DNA from: Micromonospora humi
Lineage (GTDB): Bacteria > Actinomycetota > Actinomycetes > Mycobacteriales > Micromonosporaceae
Direction of reading: 5' to 3'
DNA length: 64,000 nt
NCBI RefSeq assembly: GCF_900090105.1
Contig: NZ_FMDM01000013.1
Location: forward strand, 152,601-216,600
Of this stretch, positions 42,854-50,777 are shown in pieces. Below the pieces are notes generated by a model that searched no databases, was not told the origin of the DNA, and was given only the letters and a program-made list of their open reading frames with translations. The translations under genes were made by a program, and so were the position numbers. How positions within the stretch are numbered: the first letter of the stretch is position 1; every line of letters begins with the position of its first letter.

Positions 42854-43139
42854 CTCATGTCGCCGATCATGAGGTTGACGGTGCTGGTTGTCCGCTTTGT
42901 CGCGACCAACCTCATGATCGACGCGGCCCCGGTGGGCGGGCGGGGGCGTGGGGGCGGGGTGGACGGGAATGCGGGGAGATGGCCGGGCGTTGTGGCGGAC
43001 GGACCTGCTGTGCCGGCCGGTCGACCCCCATGGCACACTGGTCAATCGGCCACCGGTTCCGGTTCACGTCCGAGCCCGTCGCGACGACGGGCAGCACCGA
43101 GGGCGACCCGGCGACCACCCACGAAAGGACCGAGGCGAC
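42854..43139. other. Non-coding gap before rpmE
   Basis: After the terminator, the gap holds a 14-bp inverted repeat (42864-42920), a Gly-codon-like G-rich tract and the rpmE promoter and ribosome binding site (GAAAGGACCGAGG). No other gene is supported. Confidence 0.6.
42864..42920. repeat. 14-bp perfect inverted repeat with 29-nt loop
   Basis: CGATCATGAGGTTG (42864-42877) and CAACCTCATGATCG (42907-42920) are exact reverse complements. It sits directly after a separate strong terminator, so it is not needed as one. The inner GGTTGTCC/GCGACC context does not extend the pairing. It may be a copy of a dispersed palindromic repeat. Confidence 0.8.
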
Positions 43140-43364
43140 ATGAAGCCCAACATCCACCCGGAGTACGTGACCACCGAGGTCCGCTGCTCCTGCGGCAACA
43201 CGTTCACGACCCGCAGCACCGCCAAGGGCGGCGCCATCAGCGTCGAGACCTGCAGCGCCTGCCACCCGTTCTACACCGGTAAGCAGCGCGTGCTGGACAC
43301 CGCCGGTCGGGTCGCGAAGTTCCAGCAGAAGTACGCCAAGGTTCAGGCCAAGAAGGCCAAGTAG
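43140..43364 (+). CDS. rpmE: 50S ribosomal protein L31
   Basis: 74 aa, the zinc-binding form of L31. Cys16, Cys18, Cys37 and Cys40 lie in CSCGNTFTTRSTAKGGAISVETCSACHPFYTGKQ. ATG 43140 follows a good site. It opens the usual rpmE-prfA order, with a hairpin and 88 bp before prfA. The intact cysteines mean zinc availability may control it; a cysteine-free paralogue may exist elsewhere. Confidence 0.96.
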   Translation: MKPNIHPEYVTTEVRCSCGNTFTTRSTAKGGAISVETCSACHPFYTGKQRVLDTAGRVAKFQQKYAKVQAKKAK

Positions 43365-43376
43365 CTCCGTCGACGA

Positions 43377-43411
43377 CGCCCGTGTCCGGCTCCGTGCCGG
43401 ATGCGGGCGTT
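43377..43411 (+). terminator. Hairpin between rpmE and prfA
   Basis: ACGCCCGTGTCCGGC (43377-43391) pairs with GCCGGATGCGGGCGT (43397-43411), allowing two G-U pairs in RNA, with a 5-nt loop. It probably attenuates read-through into prfA. Confidence 0.65.
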
Positions 43412-43452
43412 CGTCCGTTTACGCCGGTTTCATCCGAAGGAGCCTCCGCAGC

Positions 43453-44541
43453 ATGAGCAGTGAGCGCCTGGCCGCCCTCCTCGACGAGTACGCCGACCTG
43501 GAGAAGCGGCTGGCCGACCCGGCCATCCACGCCGACCAGGGCACCGCCCGGCGGGTCGGCCGGCGGTACGCCGAGCTGGTCCCGCTGCACAAGGCGGCCG
43601 GCGAGCTGGAGCAGGCCCGGGCCGACCTGGTCGCCGCCCGCGAGCTGGCCGCCGAGGACGCCTCGTTCGCCGCCGAGGCGGACACCCTGGCGGCGGCCCT
43701 GCCGGCGCTGGAGGAGCGCCTCGCCGAACTGCTCATCCCGCGTGACCCGCACGACGCCAAGGACGTGATCGTCGAGATCAAGGCCGGCGAGGGCGGCGAG
43801 GAGTCGGCGTTGTTCGCCGGCGACCTGCTGCGGATGTACACCAGGTACGCGGAGCGGCGGGGCTGGCTCACCGAGGTGATCGACGCCCAGGACTCCGACC
43901 TCGGCGGCGTGAAGGACGTCTCCCTGGCGATCAAGACCAAGGGCGTGCCGGACGGCGGCAACGGGGTCTGGTCCCGGCTCAAGTGGGAGGGCGGCGTGCA
44001 CCGGGTGCAGCGCGTGCCGGTGACCGAGTCGCAGGGCCGGATCCACACCAGCGCGGCCGGCGTGCTGGTGCTGCCCGAGGCGGAGGACGTGGACGTCACC
44101 ATCGACCCGAACGAGCTGCGGATCGACGTGTTCCGCTCGTCCGGGCCGGGCGGCCAGTCGGTCAACACCACCGACTCGGCGGTCCGGATCACGCACGTGC
44201 CGACCGGCATCGTGGTCTCCTGCCAGAACGAGAAGTCGCAGCTGCAGAACCGCGAGCAGGCGATGCGGATCCTCCGCGCCCGGCTCCTCGCCGCGGCGCA
44301 GGAGCAGGCCGACGCGGCCGCCTCGGACGCCCGCAAGGCGCAGGTCCGCACCGTGGACCGCTCGGAGCGGATCCGCACCTACAACTTCCCGCAGAACCGG
44401 ATCACCGACCACCGGATCGGCTACACCGCGTACAACCTGGACCTGGCCCTGGCCGGCGAGCTGGACGGGGTGCTCGACGCGCTGGCCGAGGCGGACCGCG
44501 CGGCCCGGCTGGCCGGCGGGACCGAGTTGTCCCGCCGCTGA
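43453..44541 (+). CDS. prfA: Peptide chain release factor 1
   Basis: 362 aa class I release factor recognising UAA and UAG. The peptide-release motif Gly233-Gly234-Gln235 lies in SSGPGGQSVNTTDSAVR; the codon-reading tripeptide Pro189-Val190-Thr191 lies in RVPVTESQGRIHTS. ATG 43453 has an AAGGAG site. prmC, which methylates this glutamine, normally follows directly but here is 1.7 kb downstream, after a GGDEF gene in the opposite direction. A 58-bp element starts 7 bp after the stop. Confidence 0.96.
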   Translation: MSSERLAALLDEYADLEKRLADPAIHADQGTARRVGRRYAELVPLHKAAGELEQARADLVAARELAAEDASFAAEADTLAAALPALEERLAELLIPRDPHDAKDVIVEIKAGEGGEESALFAGDLLRMYTRYAERRGWLTEVIDAQDSDLGGVKDVSLAIKTKGVPDGGNGVWSRLKWEGGVHRVQRVPVTESQGRIHTSAAGVLVLPEAEDVDVTIDPNELRIDVFRSSGPGGQSVNTTDSAVRITHVPTGIVVSCQNEKSQLQNREQAMRILRARLLAAAQEQADAAASDARKAQVRTVDRSERIRTYNFPQNRITDHRIGYTAYNLDLALAGELDGVLDALAEADRAARLAGGTELSRR

Positions 44542-44548
44542 CCGTTCG

Positions 44549-44606
44549 GTGTTAAAAGGGGGCCCCGCCTATACCGGAGGCGTTAACAAGGGGCCCCTCC
44601 TTGCAC
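44549..44606 (-). repeat. 58-bp palindromic intergenic element, copy 5 (reverse orientation)
   Basis: Read on the minus strand it starts GTGCAAGGAGGGGCCCC and ends TTTTAACAC. Its GTG end is 1 nt beyond the GGDEF gene stop codon (44608-44610), and the CAC end is 7 bp from the prfA stop. It is the most diverged of the five copies but the same length. Confidence 0.9.
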
Positions 44607-44607
44607 C

Positions 44608-46161
44608 TCAGCTGGCGCGGAGGCGGTCCTTGGCGCGCAGCATCTCCCGGTCGGCCAGCTCGAACGCGGCCCCGAGCGCCTCCCGGACGCTGATCGTGGT
44701 GCTGCCGTCGACCTCGGCGAAGCCGATGGTCACCCCGACCGGTGTGCCCGGCACCAGGGACTCCCAGTCCTCGGTGCGCACCGCCGCCTCGATCCGCCGA
44801 GCCACCTCGACCGCTTCGGACATGCCGGTGTCGGGCAGCACCACGACGAACTCGTCGCCGCCGTAGCGGGCCACGAAGTCGCCCCGCCGCATCACCCGGT
44901 TGATCACGCCGGCCACCCGTTGCAGCACGAGGTCGCCCGAGTGGTGACCGTGGCGGGTGTTGACCGCCTTGAACCCGTCGAGGTCGCAGACGCCGATCAC
45001 CACCCGCTCACCCCGGGACACCACCGCGCCCAGGTAGCGCTCCAGCCGGCGGCGGTTGGGCAGGCCGGTGAGCGGGTCGGTGAGCGCCTCGCCCTCGTAG
45101 CGGGCGGCCTCGCGGCGCATCTCCTCGTGGTCGATCCGGGCGGCGATGCCGTCGATGTAGACGTCGCGCAGCCGGTCGCTGCGCCGCGCGGCCAGCCGGA
45201 ACGCGTGCCGGTCGGCGCGGTGCGCGCCGACGTGGTCACCCGCGCGGGCGAGGGCGACGCTGCGCAGCCGGGGTGACTCGGCCGCGCCCAGCGTCTCGTC
45301 GGAGACCCGGATCGCGTCCAGCCGGGTGACCGCCTCGATCGGCCGGCCGGCCGCGACGGCCAGGCAGACCTGGCCGAGCTGGCGCAGGTCGCGGGCGCGG
45401 GCGCTGTCCCCGCCGTGGCCGAGCAGCCGGTTCGGGTCGGCGTCCCCGGCGGACTCCACCCGGTCGCCGAGCGCGGCCCGCCGGGCGGCGGCGTACCCGT
45501 AGGCGGCCAGGCTGCTGGGCCGGATGTTGCCGGCCCGCCCGCCGCGCAGGAACCGGGCCAGGTCGCCGGCCACGTCCCGGAGCACCCGCAAACAGCCGTC
45601 GCTGTCGCCGTTGTGGTCCAGCGCCACCGCGTTGCGCAGCCGGATGCCCGGCGCGGCGAACGTCTCCTCGGGGATGCCGGCGCTCAGCCCGACCTCGCGG
45701 GCCCGCTCGATCGCGCCGAGCGCGTGGCCGTGGAAACTGAGGTAGGAGTAGGCCATCGCCAGGTCGTGCCAGCCCCAGGCGGTGTCCCGGTCCGGGGTGT
45801 CGTCGGCGCCCAGCGCGCGGGCGGCCCGGACCAGGTGCATGACGCACCTGTCGAGCGCGCCCTGGTGGTGGGCGGCGAGCGCGGCGAGCGCGTTGAGGTG
45901 CCCGTGCAGGTAGGGCTCGGCCAGGTCCCGCACGGCGGCGGACGCGTCCTCGATGGCCCTGGTGAACTCGGCCGTCCGACCGAGATTGATCAGCGCGGAC
46001 AGCCGCTGGACCAGCGCGTCGGCCCGGGCGTACGGGTCGCCGGTGGTGCGGATCACGCGATCGAGCAGGACGCACGCCTCGGCGGAGCGGCTGGCCTCCT
46101 GCAACGCGCGCGCGCTCCGGAGGGCGTCAACCTGGTCCTCGACCTGGTCGAGCCAGCCCAC
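44608..46161 (-). CDS. Diguanylate cyclase with TPR-like sensor region
   Basis: 517 aa soluble protein. A long alpha-helical, TPR-like N-terminal region (1-340; repeats such as ARADALVQRLSALINLGRTAEF and AWGWHDLAMAYSYLSFHGHALGAIERA) precedes a GGDEF domain (about 350-515). DPLTGLPNRRRLERYL, CDLDGFKAVNTRHGH and YGGDEFVVV are intact, and the inhibitory I-site RxxD sits exactly five residues before GGDEF (RRGDFVARYGGDEF). It should make cyclic di-GMP with product inhibition. It is inserted between prfA and prmC on the opposite strand and ends at a 58-bp element, so it was probably added to a conserved order. Divergent from prmC. Confidence 0.93.
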   Translation of the reverse strand: MGWLDQVEDQVDALRSARALQEASRSAEACVLLDRVIRTTGDPYARADALVQRLSALINLGRTAEFTRAIEDASAAVRDLAEPYLHGHLNALAALAAHHQGALDRCVMHLVRAARALGADDTPDRDTAWGWHDLAMAYSYLSFHGHALGAIERAREVGLSAGIPEETFAAPGIRLRNAVALDHNGDSDGCLRVLRDVAGDLARFLRGGRAGNIRPSSLAAYGYAAARRAALGDRVESAGDADPNRLLGHGGDSARARDLRQLGQVCLAVAAGRPIEAVTRLDAIRVSDETLGAAESPRLRSVALARAGDHVGAHRADRHAFRLAARRSDRLRDVYIDGIAARIDHEEMRREAARYEGEALTDPLTGLPNRRRLERYLGAVVSRGERVVIGVCDLDGFKAVNTRHGHHSGDLVLQRVAGVINRVMRRGDFVARYGGDEFVVVLPDTGMSEAVEVARRIEAAVRTEDWESLVPGTPVGVTIGFAEVDGSTTISVREALGAAFELADREMLRAKDRLRAS

Positions 46162-46234
46162 TCGCGACCTCCCTGCCGTGTGCGCCCGGACGCACCCGCT
46201 CGTGTGGCGACCCGCGACGCTTCATGATTATTGC

Positions 46235-47182
46235 GTGAGCACACTCCCGCAACACCCGTCCGAAGGGTCAGAACGCGAACGAGCCTCGGTGGTCGTCGCC
46301 CGGACGGCGCGGGCGCTGGCCTCCGCCGGTGTCGAGTCACCCCGGTCGGAGGCCGAGCAACTGGCCGCGTACGTGCTCCAGGTGCCGCGCGGCCGGCTGG
46401 CGCTGGCCGACGGATTCGACGCGGCCCAACGCGACCGCCTCGACGCGCTGGTCGGCCGGCGGGTGGCCCGGGAGCCGTTGCAGCACCTGACCGGCGCGGC
46501 CGGTTTCCGGCACCTGGAGCTGGCGGTCGGCCCGGGCGTGTTCGTGCCCCGGCCGGAGACCGAGTTGCTGGCCGGCTGGGGGATCGACGCGGCCCGGCGG
46601 CTGGCCGCGCCGCTCGTGGTCGACCTGTGCAGCGGCTCCGGCGCGATCGCGCTGGCGGTGGCGCAGGAGGTGCCGTCGGCCCGGGTGGTGGCGGTGGAGC
46701 GGTCCCCGGCCGCGTTGGCCTGGCTGCGCCGCAACGCCGCCGCACGGGCCGCCGTGGGGGACCGGCCGGTCGAGGTGGTGGTCGCCGACGTCACCGGCCC
46801 GGAGTTGCTGGCTGACCTGGTCGGCCGGGTCGACGTGCTGCTCTGCAACCCGCCGTACGTGCCGAGGTCGGTGCCGGTGCCGCCGGAGGTGGCCGGCCAC
46901 GACCCGGGCGAGGCGGTGTTCGGTGGCGCGGACGGGCTGGACGTGATCCGTCCGGTGGTGGCACGTGCTGCGACGCTGCTGCGCCCGGGTGGCGTGATCG
47001 GCGTCGAGCACGACGACACGCACGCCGCGGCGGTGCCGGCGGTGTTCTCCGACGACGGCCGGTACGAGCACGTCGAGGAGCACCGGGACCTGGCCGGGCG
47101 GCCCCGGTGGGCGACCGCGTCCCGCCGGGCGGACGGCCGTTCCGCCGACCCCGCCCCGGCGTGGCAGACTGACTTCTCGTGA
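46235..47182 (+). CDS. prmC: Release factor glutamine methyltransferase
   Basis: 315 aa SAM-dependent enzyme that N5-methylates the GGQ glutamine of release factors. The N-terminal helical domain (residues 1-80) and the class I methyltransferase core are visible: FVPRPETELL, VVDLCSGSGAIALAVA and the catalytic NPPY in LLCNPPYVP. Start GTG 46235 lies about 6 nt after a -10-like CATGAT in an A/T-rich stretch, with no ribosome binding site, so a leaderless message is likely. It shares a 4-nt overlap with tsaC. Confidence 0.93.
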   Translation: MSTLPQHPSEGSERERASVVVARTARALASAGVESPRSEAEQLAAYVLQVPRGRLALADGFDAAQRDRLDALVGRRVAREPLQHLTGAAGFRHLELAVGPGVFVPRPETELLAGWGIDAARRLAAPLVVDLCSGSGAIALAVAQEVPSARVVAVERSPAALAWLRRNAAARAAVGDRPVEVVVADVTGPELLADLVGRVDVLLCNPPYVPRSVPVPPEVAGHDPGEAVFGGADGLDVIRPVVARAATLLRPGGVIGVEHDDTHAAAVPAVFSDDGRYEHVEEHRDLAGRPRWATASRRADGRSADPAPAWQTDFS

Positions 47183-47826
47183 TGCTCTACGACTGTCGGT
47201 CGCCCGCCGACCGGGACCGCGGCATCGCCGCTGCCATCGAGGCCGTGAAGAACGGCGAACTCGTCGTCCTGCCGACCGACACGGTCTACGGCATCGGGGC
47301 GGACGCGTTCACGCCGTACGCGGTGAAGGCCCTGGCGGACACCAAGGGTGGCGCCCGGCAGGCGCCCCCGGTGCTGATCGGTTCCCGGCACACGCTCGAC
47401 GGCCTGGTCTTCTCGCTGCCGCAGGCGGCCCGCGACCTGGTGGAGGCGTTCTGGCCGGGTGCGCTGACGATCGTGGTGGAGCACTCGCCGAGCCTGGCCT
47501 GGGACCTGGGCGACACCAGCGGCACGGTCGCGGTGCGGATGCCGTTGCACCCGGTGGCGCTGGAGGTGCTGCGGGAGACCGGGCCGATGGCGGTGGCCTC
47601 GGCCAACAAGATCGGCCAGCCGGCCGCGCTCACCGCCGAGGAGGCCCGCGACCAGCTCGGTTACGGCGTGCGGGCCTACCTGGAGGCCGGGCCGGCGGTC
47701 GACCCGGTGCCGAGCACCATCGTCGACCTGACCGGTGAGGTGCCGCGGGTGCTGCGGCAGGGCGCGGTGACGTTGGCGAAGCTGCGCGAGGTGGCGCCGG
47801 GCACCCTCGACGAGCGGGGGTTCTGA
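47179..47826 (+). CDS. tsaC: L-threonylcarbamoyladenylate synthase
   Basis: 215 aa YrdC/Sua5-type enzyme making threonylcarbamoyl-AMP for the t6A modification of tRNAs. The YrdC pattern is clear: GELVVLPTDTVYGIGADAFTPYAV, PVLIGSRHTLDGLV and VASANKIGQPAALTAEEA. The C-terminal Sua5 domain is absent, so this is the short TsaC-like form. GTG 47179 or ATG 47182 are both possible; the start overlaps the end of prmC. It is contiguous with the phosphatase gene that follows. Confidence 0.92.
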   Translation: MMLYDCRSPADRDRGIAAAIEAVKNGELVVLPTDTVYGIGADAFTPYAVKALADTKGGARQAPPVLIGSRHTLDGLVFSLPQAARDLVEAFWPGALTIVVEHSPSLAWDLGDTSGTVAVRMPLHPVALEVLRETGPMAVASANKIGQPAALTAEEARDQLGYGVRAYLEAGPAVDPVPSTIVDLTGEVPRVLRQGAVTLAKLREVAPGTLDERGF

Positions 47827-48438
47827 GTGCCGCCGTTCACCGTCCTGCACGTCTGCATGGGCAACATCTGCCGGTCGCCGATGGCCGAGCGGCTGCTGCT
47901 GCTGGCCGTCCGGGAGCGGCTGTCCCGTCTCGACGTCGACCCGGCCGGCTCGGACGCGTTGGTGCACAGCCACAGCGCCGGCACCGGCGGGTGGCACGCC
48001 GGTGAGGAGATGAACCCGCCGGCGGCGCGTCAGGTGACCGCGCGGGGCGGTGAGGTGGCCGGGTTCGCCGCGCGGCGGCTGCGCTCCGACCTGATCGACG
48101 CCGCCGACCTGGTGCTCACCGCCACCGCCGACCAGCAGGAGTACGTGGTGGCGCTGCGACCGGACGCCGCCGGGCGCACGTTCGTGCTGGGTGAGTTCGG
48201 TCGCCTGCTCGGCGCGCTGGACCGGTCGGCCCTGCCGCCGGCGGCGCCGACGCCGGAGGCGGTGCACGCCCGGGGCGTCGCGTTGGTGGCGGCTGCCGAG
48301 GCGGCCCGGCAGGGTGCCTCCGCGTTGACCACCGACGACCTCGACGACCCCTGGGGCCGGGGCGACCAGTGTTTCAGCCGGGTGGCCGACGAGATCGAGG
48401 AGACGGTCCAGCCGCTGGCCGCCGCGCTGCTGCCCTGA
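47827..48438 (+). CDS. Low-molecular-weight protein phosphatase
   Basis: 203 aa. The P-loop CMGNICRSPMAE (Cys10, Arg16, the C-x5-R signature) and the general-acid region DDLDDPWGRG are intact. In Bacillus the same neighbour of the Sua5 gene, YwlE, removes phosphate from protein arginine; the same could hold here, but tyrosine phosphatase activity is equally possible. GTG 47827 starts directly after the tsaC stop. The central region (LIDAADLVLTATADQQEYV) is typical of actinobacterial members. An A/T-rich stretch and the PBP gene follow. Confidence 0.9.
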   Translation: MPPFTVLHVCMGNICRSPMAERLLLLAVRERLSRLDVDPAGSDALVHSHSAGTGGWHAGEEMNPPAARQVTARGGEVAGFAARRLRSDLIDAADLVLTATADQQEYVVALRPDAAGRTFVLGEFGRLLGALDRSALPPAAPTPEAVHARGVALVAAAEAARQGASALTTDDLDDPWGRGDQCFSRVADEIEETVQPLAAALLP

Positions 48439-48550
48439 GGTTCATCCTTTCTCGCGAACTTCCTGCGCATTTCTCCGAACAGGTCGGGCAAATGGGCGAA
48501 TCCGGTCATTCTTGACGGGTCCGTACGGCCGGCTCCTGCGGGGAGAGCTG

Positions 48551-50662
48551 ATGAACCGCGCCCATCTCGACAAGCTGTTCACCGTTCTGCTCGCCGGCGT
48601 GCTCGCCGGCTTGGCCCTGGCCGCCGCGGCGCTGCCGGCCGCGCTGGTCTTCGGGCTGGGCGTGAAGAACCTGATGCCGTACACCGAACTGCCGGAGGCG
48701 CTCAAGGCCCCGCAGCCGGCGCAGCGCTCCAACCTCTACGCCAACGACGGCCGCACGCTCGTCACCTCGTTCTACGTCGAGGACCGGGTGGACGTGCCGG
48801 TCGGCGAGGTCGCAGCGGTGATGCGCGACGCCATCGTGGCCGCCGAGGACGCCCGCTTCTACGAGCACCACGGCGTCGACGTGCGCGGCGTGCTGCGGGC
48901 GCTGACGGCCAACCGCAAGGAGGGCACCCGGCAGGGCGCCTCCACGCTGACCATGCAGTACGTCCGCAACGCGCTGGCCGGTGACCCTCGGCTGACCGAG
49001 CAGCAGCGCGCCGCGGCCACCGAGATCACCGCCGGGCGCAAGATCCGCGAGATGCGGTACGCGCTGACGCTGGAACGGCGGATCGGCAAGGACGAGATCC
49101 TCGGCCGCTACCTGAACATCGCCTACTTCGGCGCCGGCGCGTACGGCATCGCCGCCGCCAGCAAGCGCTACTTCTCCACCACGCCGGACCGGCTCACGCT
49201 GGGCCAGGCGGCCATGCTCGCCGGGCTGGTGCGGGCGCCGGACCACGACGACCCGATCAACGGCGACTCCGGCGCGGCGCTGGACCGCCGCGCGTACGTG
49301 CTGGACCGGATGGCGGAGACCGGCCGGGTGAGCCCGGGGGACGCGGCGGCGGCCAAGGCCAATCCGCTGAACCTGAAGCCCAGCGCCACCCCGAACGACT
49401 GCGCCGCGGTGCCCGCCGGTCACAACGACTGGGGTTTCTTCTGCGACTGGTTCACCCAGTGGTGGAACGCCCAGCCGGCGTTCGGCACGACCGTCGACGA
49501 GCGGCAGCGCACGCTGCGCCGCGGCGGCTGGTCGATCGTCTCCTCGCTCGACCCGGACGTGCAGGCGAAGGCGAGCGAGCAGGTGCGGACGATCTACCCG
49601 GAGACGATCCAGCGCGCCGCGCCGACCGCCGTGGTGCAGCCGGGCACCGGGCGGGTGCTGGCCCTGGCCGTGAACCGCGGCTACGGCGTGGGCGACAACC
49701 CGGCCGGGCAGCAGAACTACCCGAACACGGTCAACCAGCTGGTGGCCGGGGGCGGCGGCATCGCCGGCTACCAGGCCGGCTCGACGTTCAAGCTGTTCGC
49801 CCTGCTGGCCGCGTTGGAGGCCGGGTTGCCGCTGGACACCGAGTTCGACGCGCCGCGCGTCTACGTCACCAGGTACCCGATCGCCGGCGGTCCGGCCAGC
49901 TGCGGCGGCCGGTGGTGCCCGGCGAACGCCAACACGTACTGGATGGACGGCGACCGGGACATGTGGGACGCGTTCGGCCGTTCGGTGAACACCTACTTCG
50001 CCTGGCTGACCGAGCGGGTCGGCGCGGACCGGGTGGTCGAGATGGCCGAGCGGCTGGGCATCCAGTTCCGCTCGCCGCAGGACGCGAAGATGGCCCGGGA
50101 CGGGGCGGCGAGCTGGGGGCCGTTCACCCTCGGGGTCTCCGCCACCACGCCGCTGGACCTGGCCAACGCCTACGCCACCGTGGCCGCCGAGGGCACCTGG
50201 TGCCGGCCCACCCCGGTCACCTCGATCACCGACGCGACCGGCCGGCGGGTGGCCGCCGGTGACACCGACTGCCGGCAGGTGCTCGACACCGAGGTGGCCC
50301 GCGCGGCGGCCGACGCCAGCCGCTGCCCGGTGGGCGACCAGTCGATGTACCGCAAGTGCGCCGGCGGCACGGCCGAGGAACTGGCCCCGGGCCTGCGCCG
50401 GCCGCTGGGTGGCAAGACCGGCAGCTCGGAACGGAACGCCACGGAGACCGTGGTGGCGTTCACCCCGCAGCTCGCCGTGGCGACCATCGCGGCGAACCCG
50501 GACGACCCGCGCGACGCGGTCGGCGGCGGCGTGCAGAAGCGGCAGATCCCCGCGGTCGGGCGCATCCTCGCCTGGGCCCTGCGCGACCAGCCGGTCCGCG
50601 ACTTCGTCCCCCCGGCCGAGTCGGTGGCTTTCCAGCACACCAACCCCCGCACCGGCAACTGA
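48551..50662 (+). CDS. Class A penicillin-binding protein (glycosyltransferase-transpeptidase)
   Basis: 703 aa. One N-terminal membrane helix (about 8-33) precedes a GT51 domain (about 75-240: AAEDARFYEHHGVD, GASTLTMQYVRNAL and KDEILGRYLNIAYFGAGAYG). The transpeptidase domain (about 360-650) carries AGSTFKLF with the catalytic serine, SVNTYFAWL and KTGSS. It polymerises and cross-links peptidoglycan at the cell surface. ATG 48551 has a GGGGAGAG site and places the membrane helix correctly. A short Pro/Arg-rich C-terminal tail follows. It is read from the same strand as tsaC and the phosphatase, with 112 bp between. Confidence 0.95.
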   Translation: MNRAHLDKLFTVLLAGVLAGLALAAAALPAALVFGLGVKNLMPYTELPEALKAPQPAQRSNLYANDGRTLVTSFYVEDRVDVPVGEVAAVMRDAIVAAEDARFYEHHGVDVRGVLRALTANRKEGTRQGASTLTMQYVRNALAGDPRLTEQQRAAATEITAGRKIREMRYALTLERRIGKDEILGRYLNIAYFGAGAYGIAAASKRYFSTTPDRLTLGQAAMLAGLVRAPDHDDPINGDSGAALDRRAYVLDRMAETGRVSPGDAAAAKANPLNLKPSATPNDCAAVPAGHNDWGFFCDWFTQWWNAQPAFGTTVDERQRTLRRGGWSIVSSLDPDVQAKASEQVRTIYPETIQRAAPTAVVQPGTGRVLALAVNRGYGVGDNPAGQQNYPNTVNQLVAGGGGIAGYQAGSTFKLFALLAALEAGLPLDTEFDAPRVYVTRYPIAGGPASCGGRWCPANANTYWMDGDRDMWDAFGRSVNTYFAWLTERVGADRVVEMAERLGIQFRSPQDAKMARDGAASWGPFTLGVSATTPLDLANAYATVAAEGTWCRPTPVTSITDATGRRVAAGDTDCRQVLDTEVARAAADASRCPVGDQSMYRKCAGGTAEELAPGLRRPLGGKTGSSERNATETVVAFTPQLAVATIAANPDDPRDAVGGGVQKRQIPAVGRILAWALRDQPVRDFVPPAESVAFQHTNPRTGN

Positions 50663-50683
50663 CCCCCGCCCCACCCTTTGTCG

Positions 50684-50755
50684 GCGATCTTGCACTTGCT
50701 GCCCCGGCAGAAGGGTCGAACCCGCACACCCGCCGGGCCGAAACTGCAAGATCGC
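50684..50755. repeat. Long imperfect palindrome between converging genes
   Basis: GCGATCTTGCA (50684-50694) and TGCAAGATCGC (50745-50755) are exact complements, and the pairing extends imperfectly inward over about 25 bp each side. It lies between the PBP gene and the minus-strand reductase gene. The arm sequence (GATCTTGCA) is a motif I associate with dispersed intergenic repeats in actinobacteria. It may end both transcripts. Confidence 0.8.
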
Positions 50756-50777
50756 GAGGGCTAGGGGTGGGGGAGGG

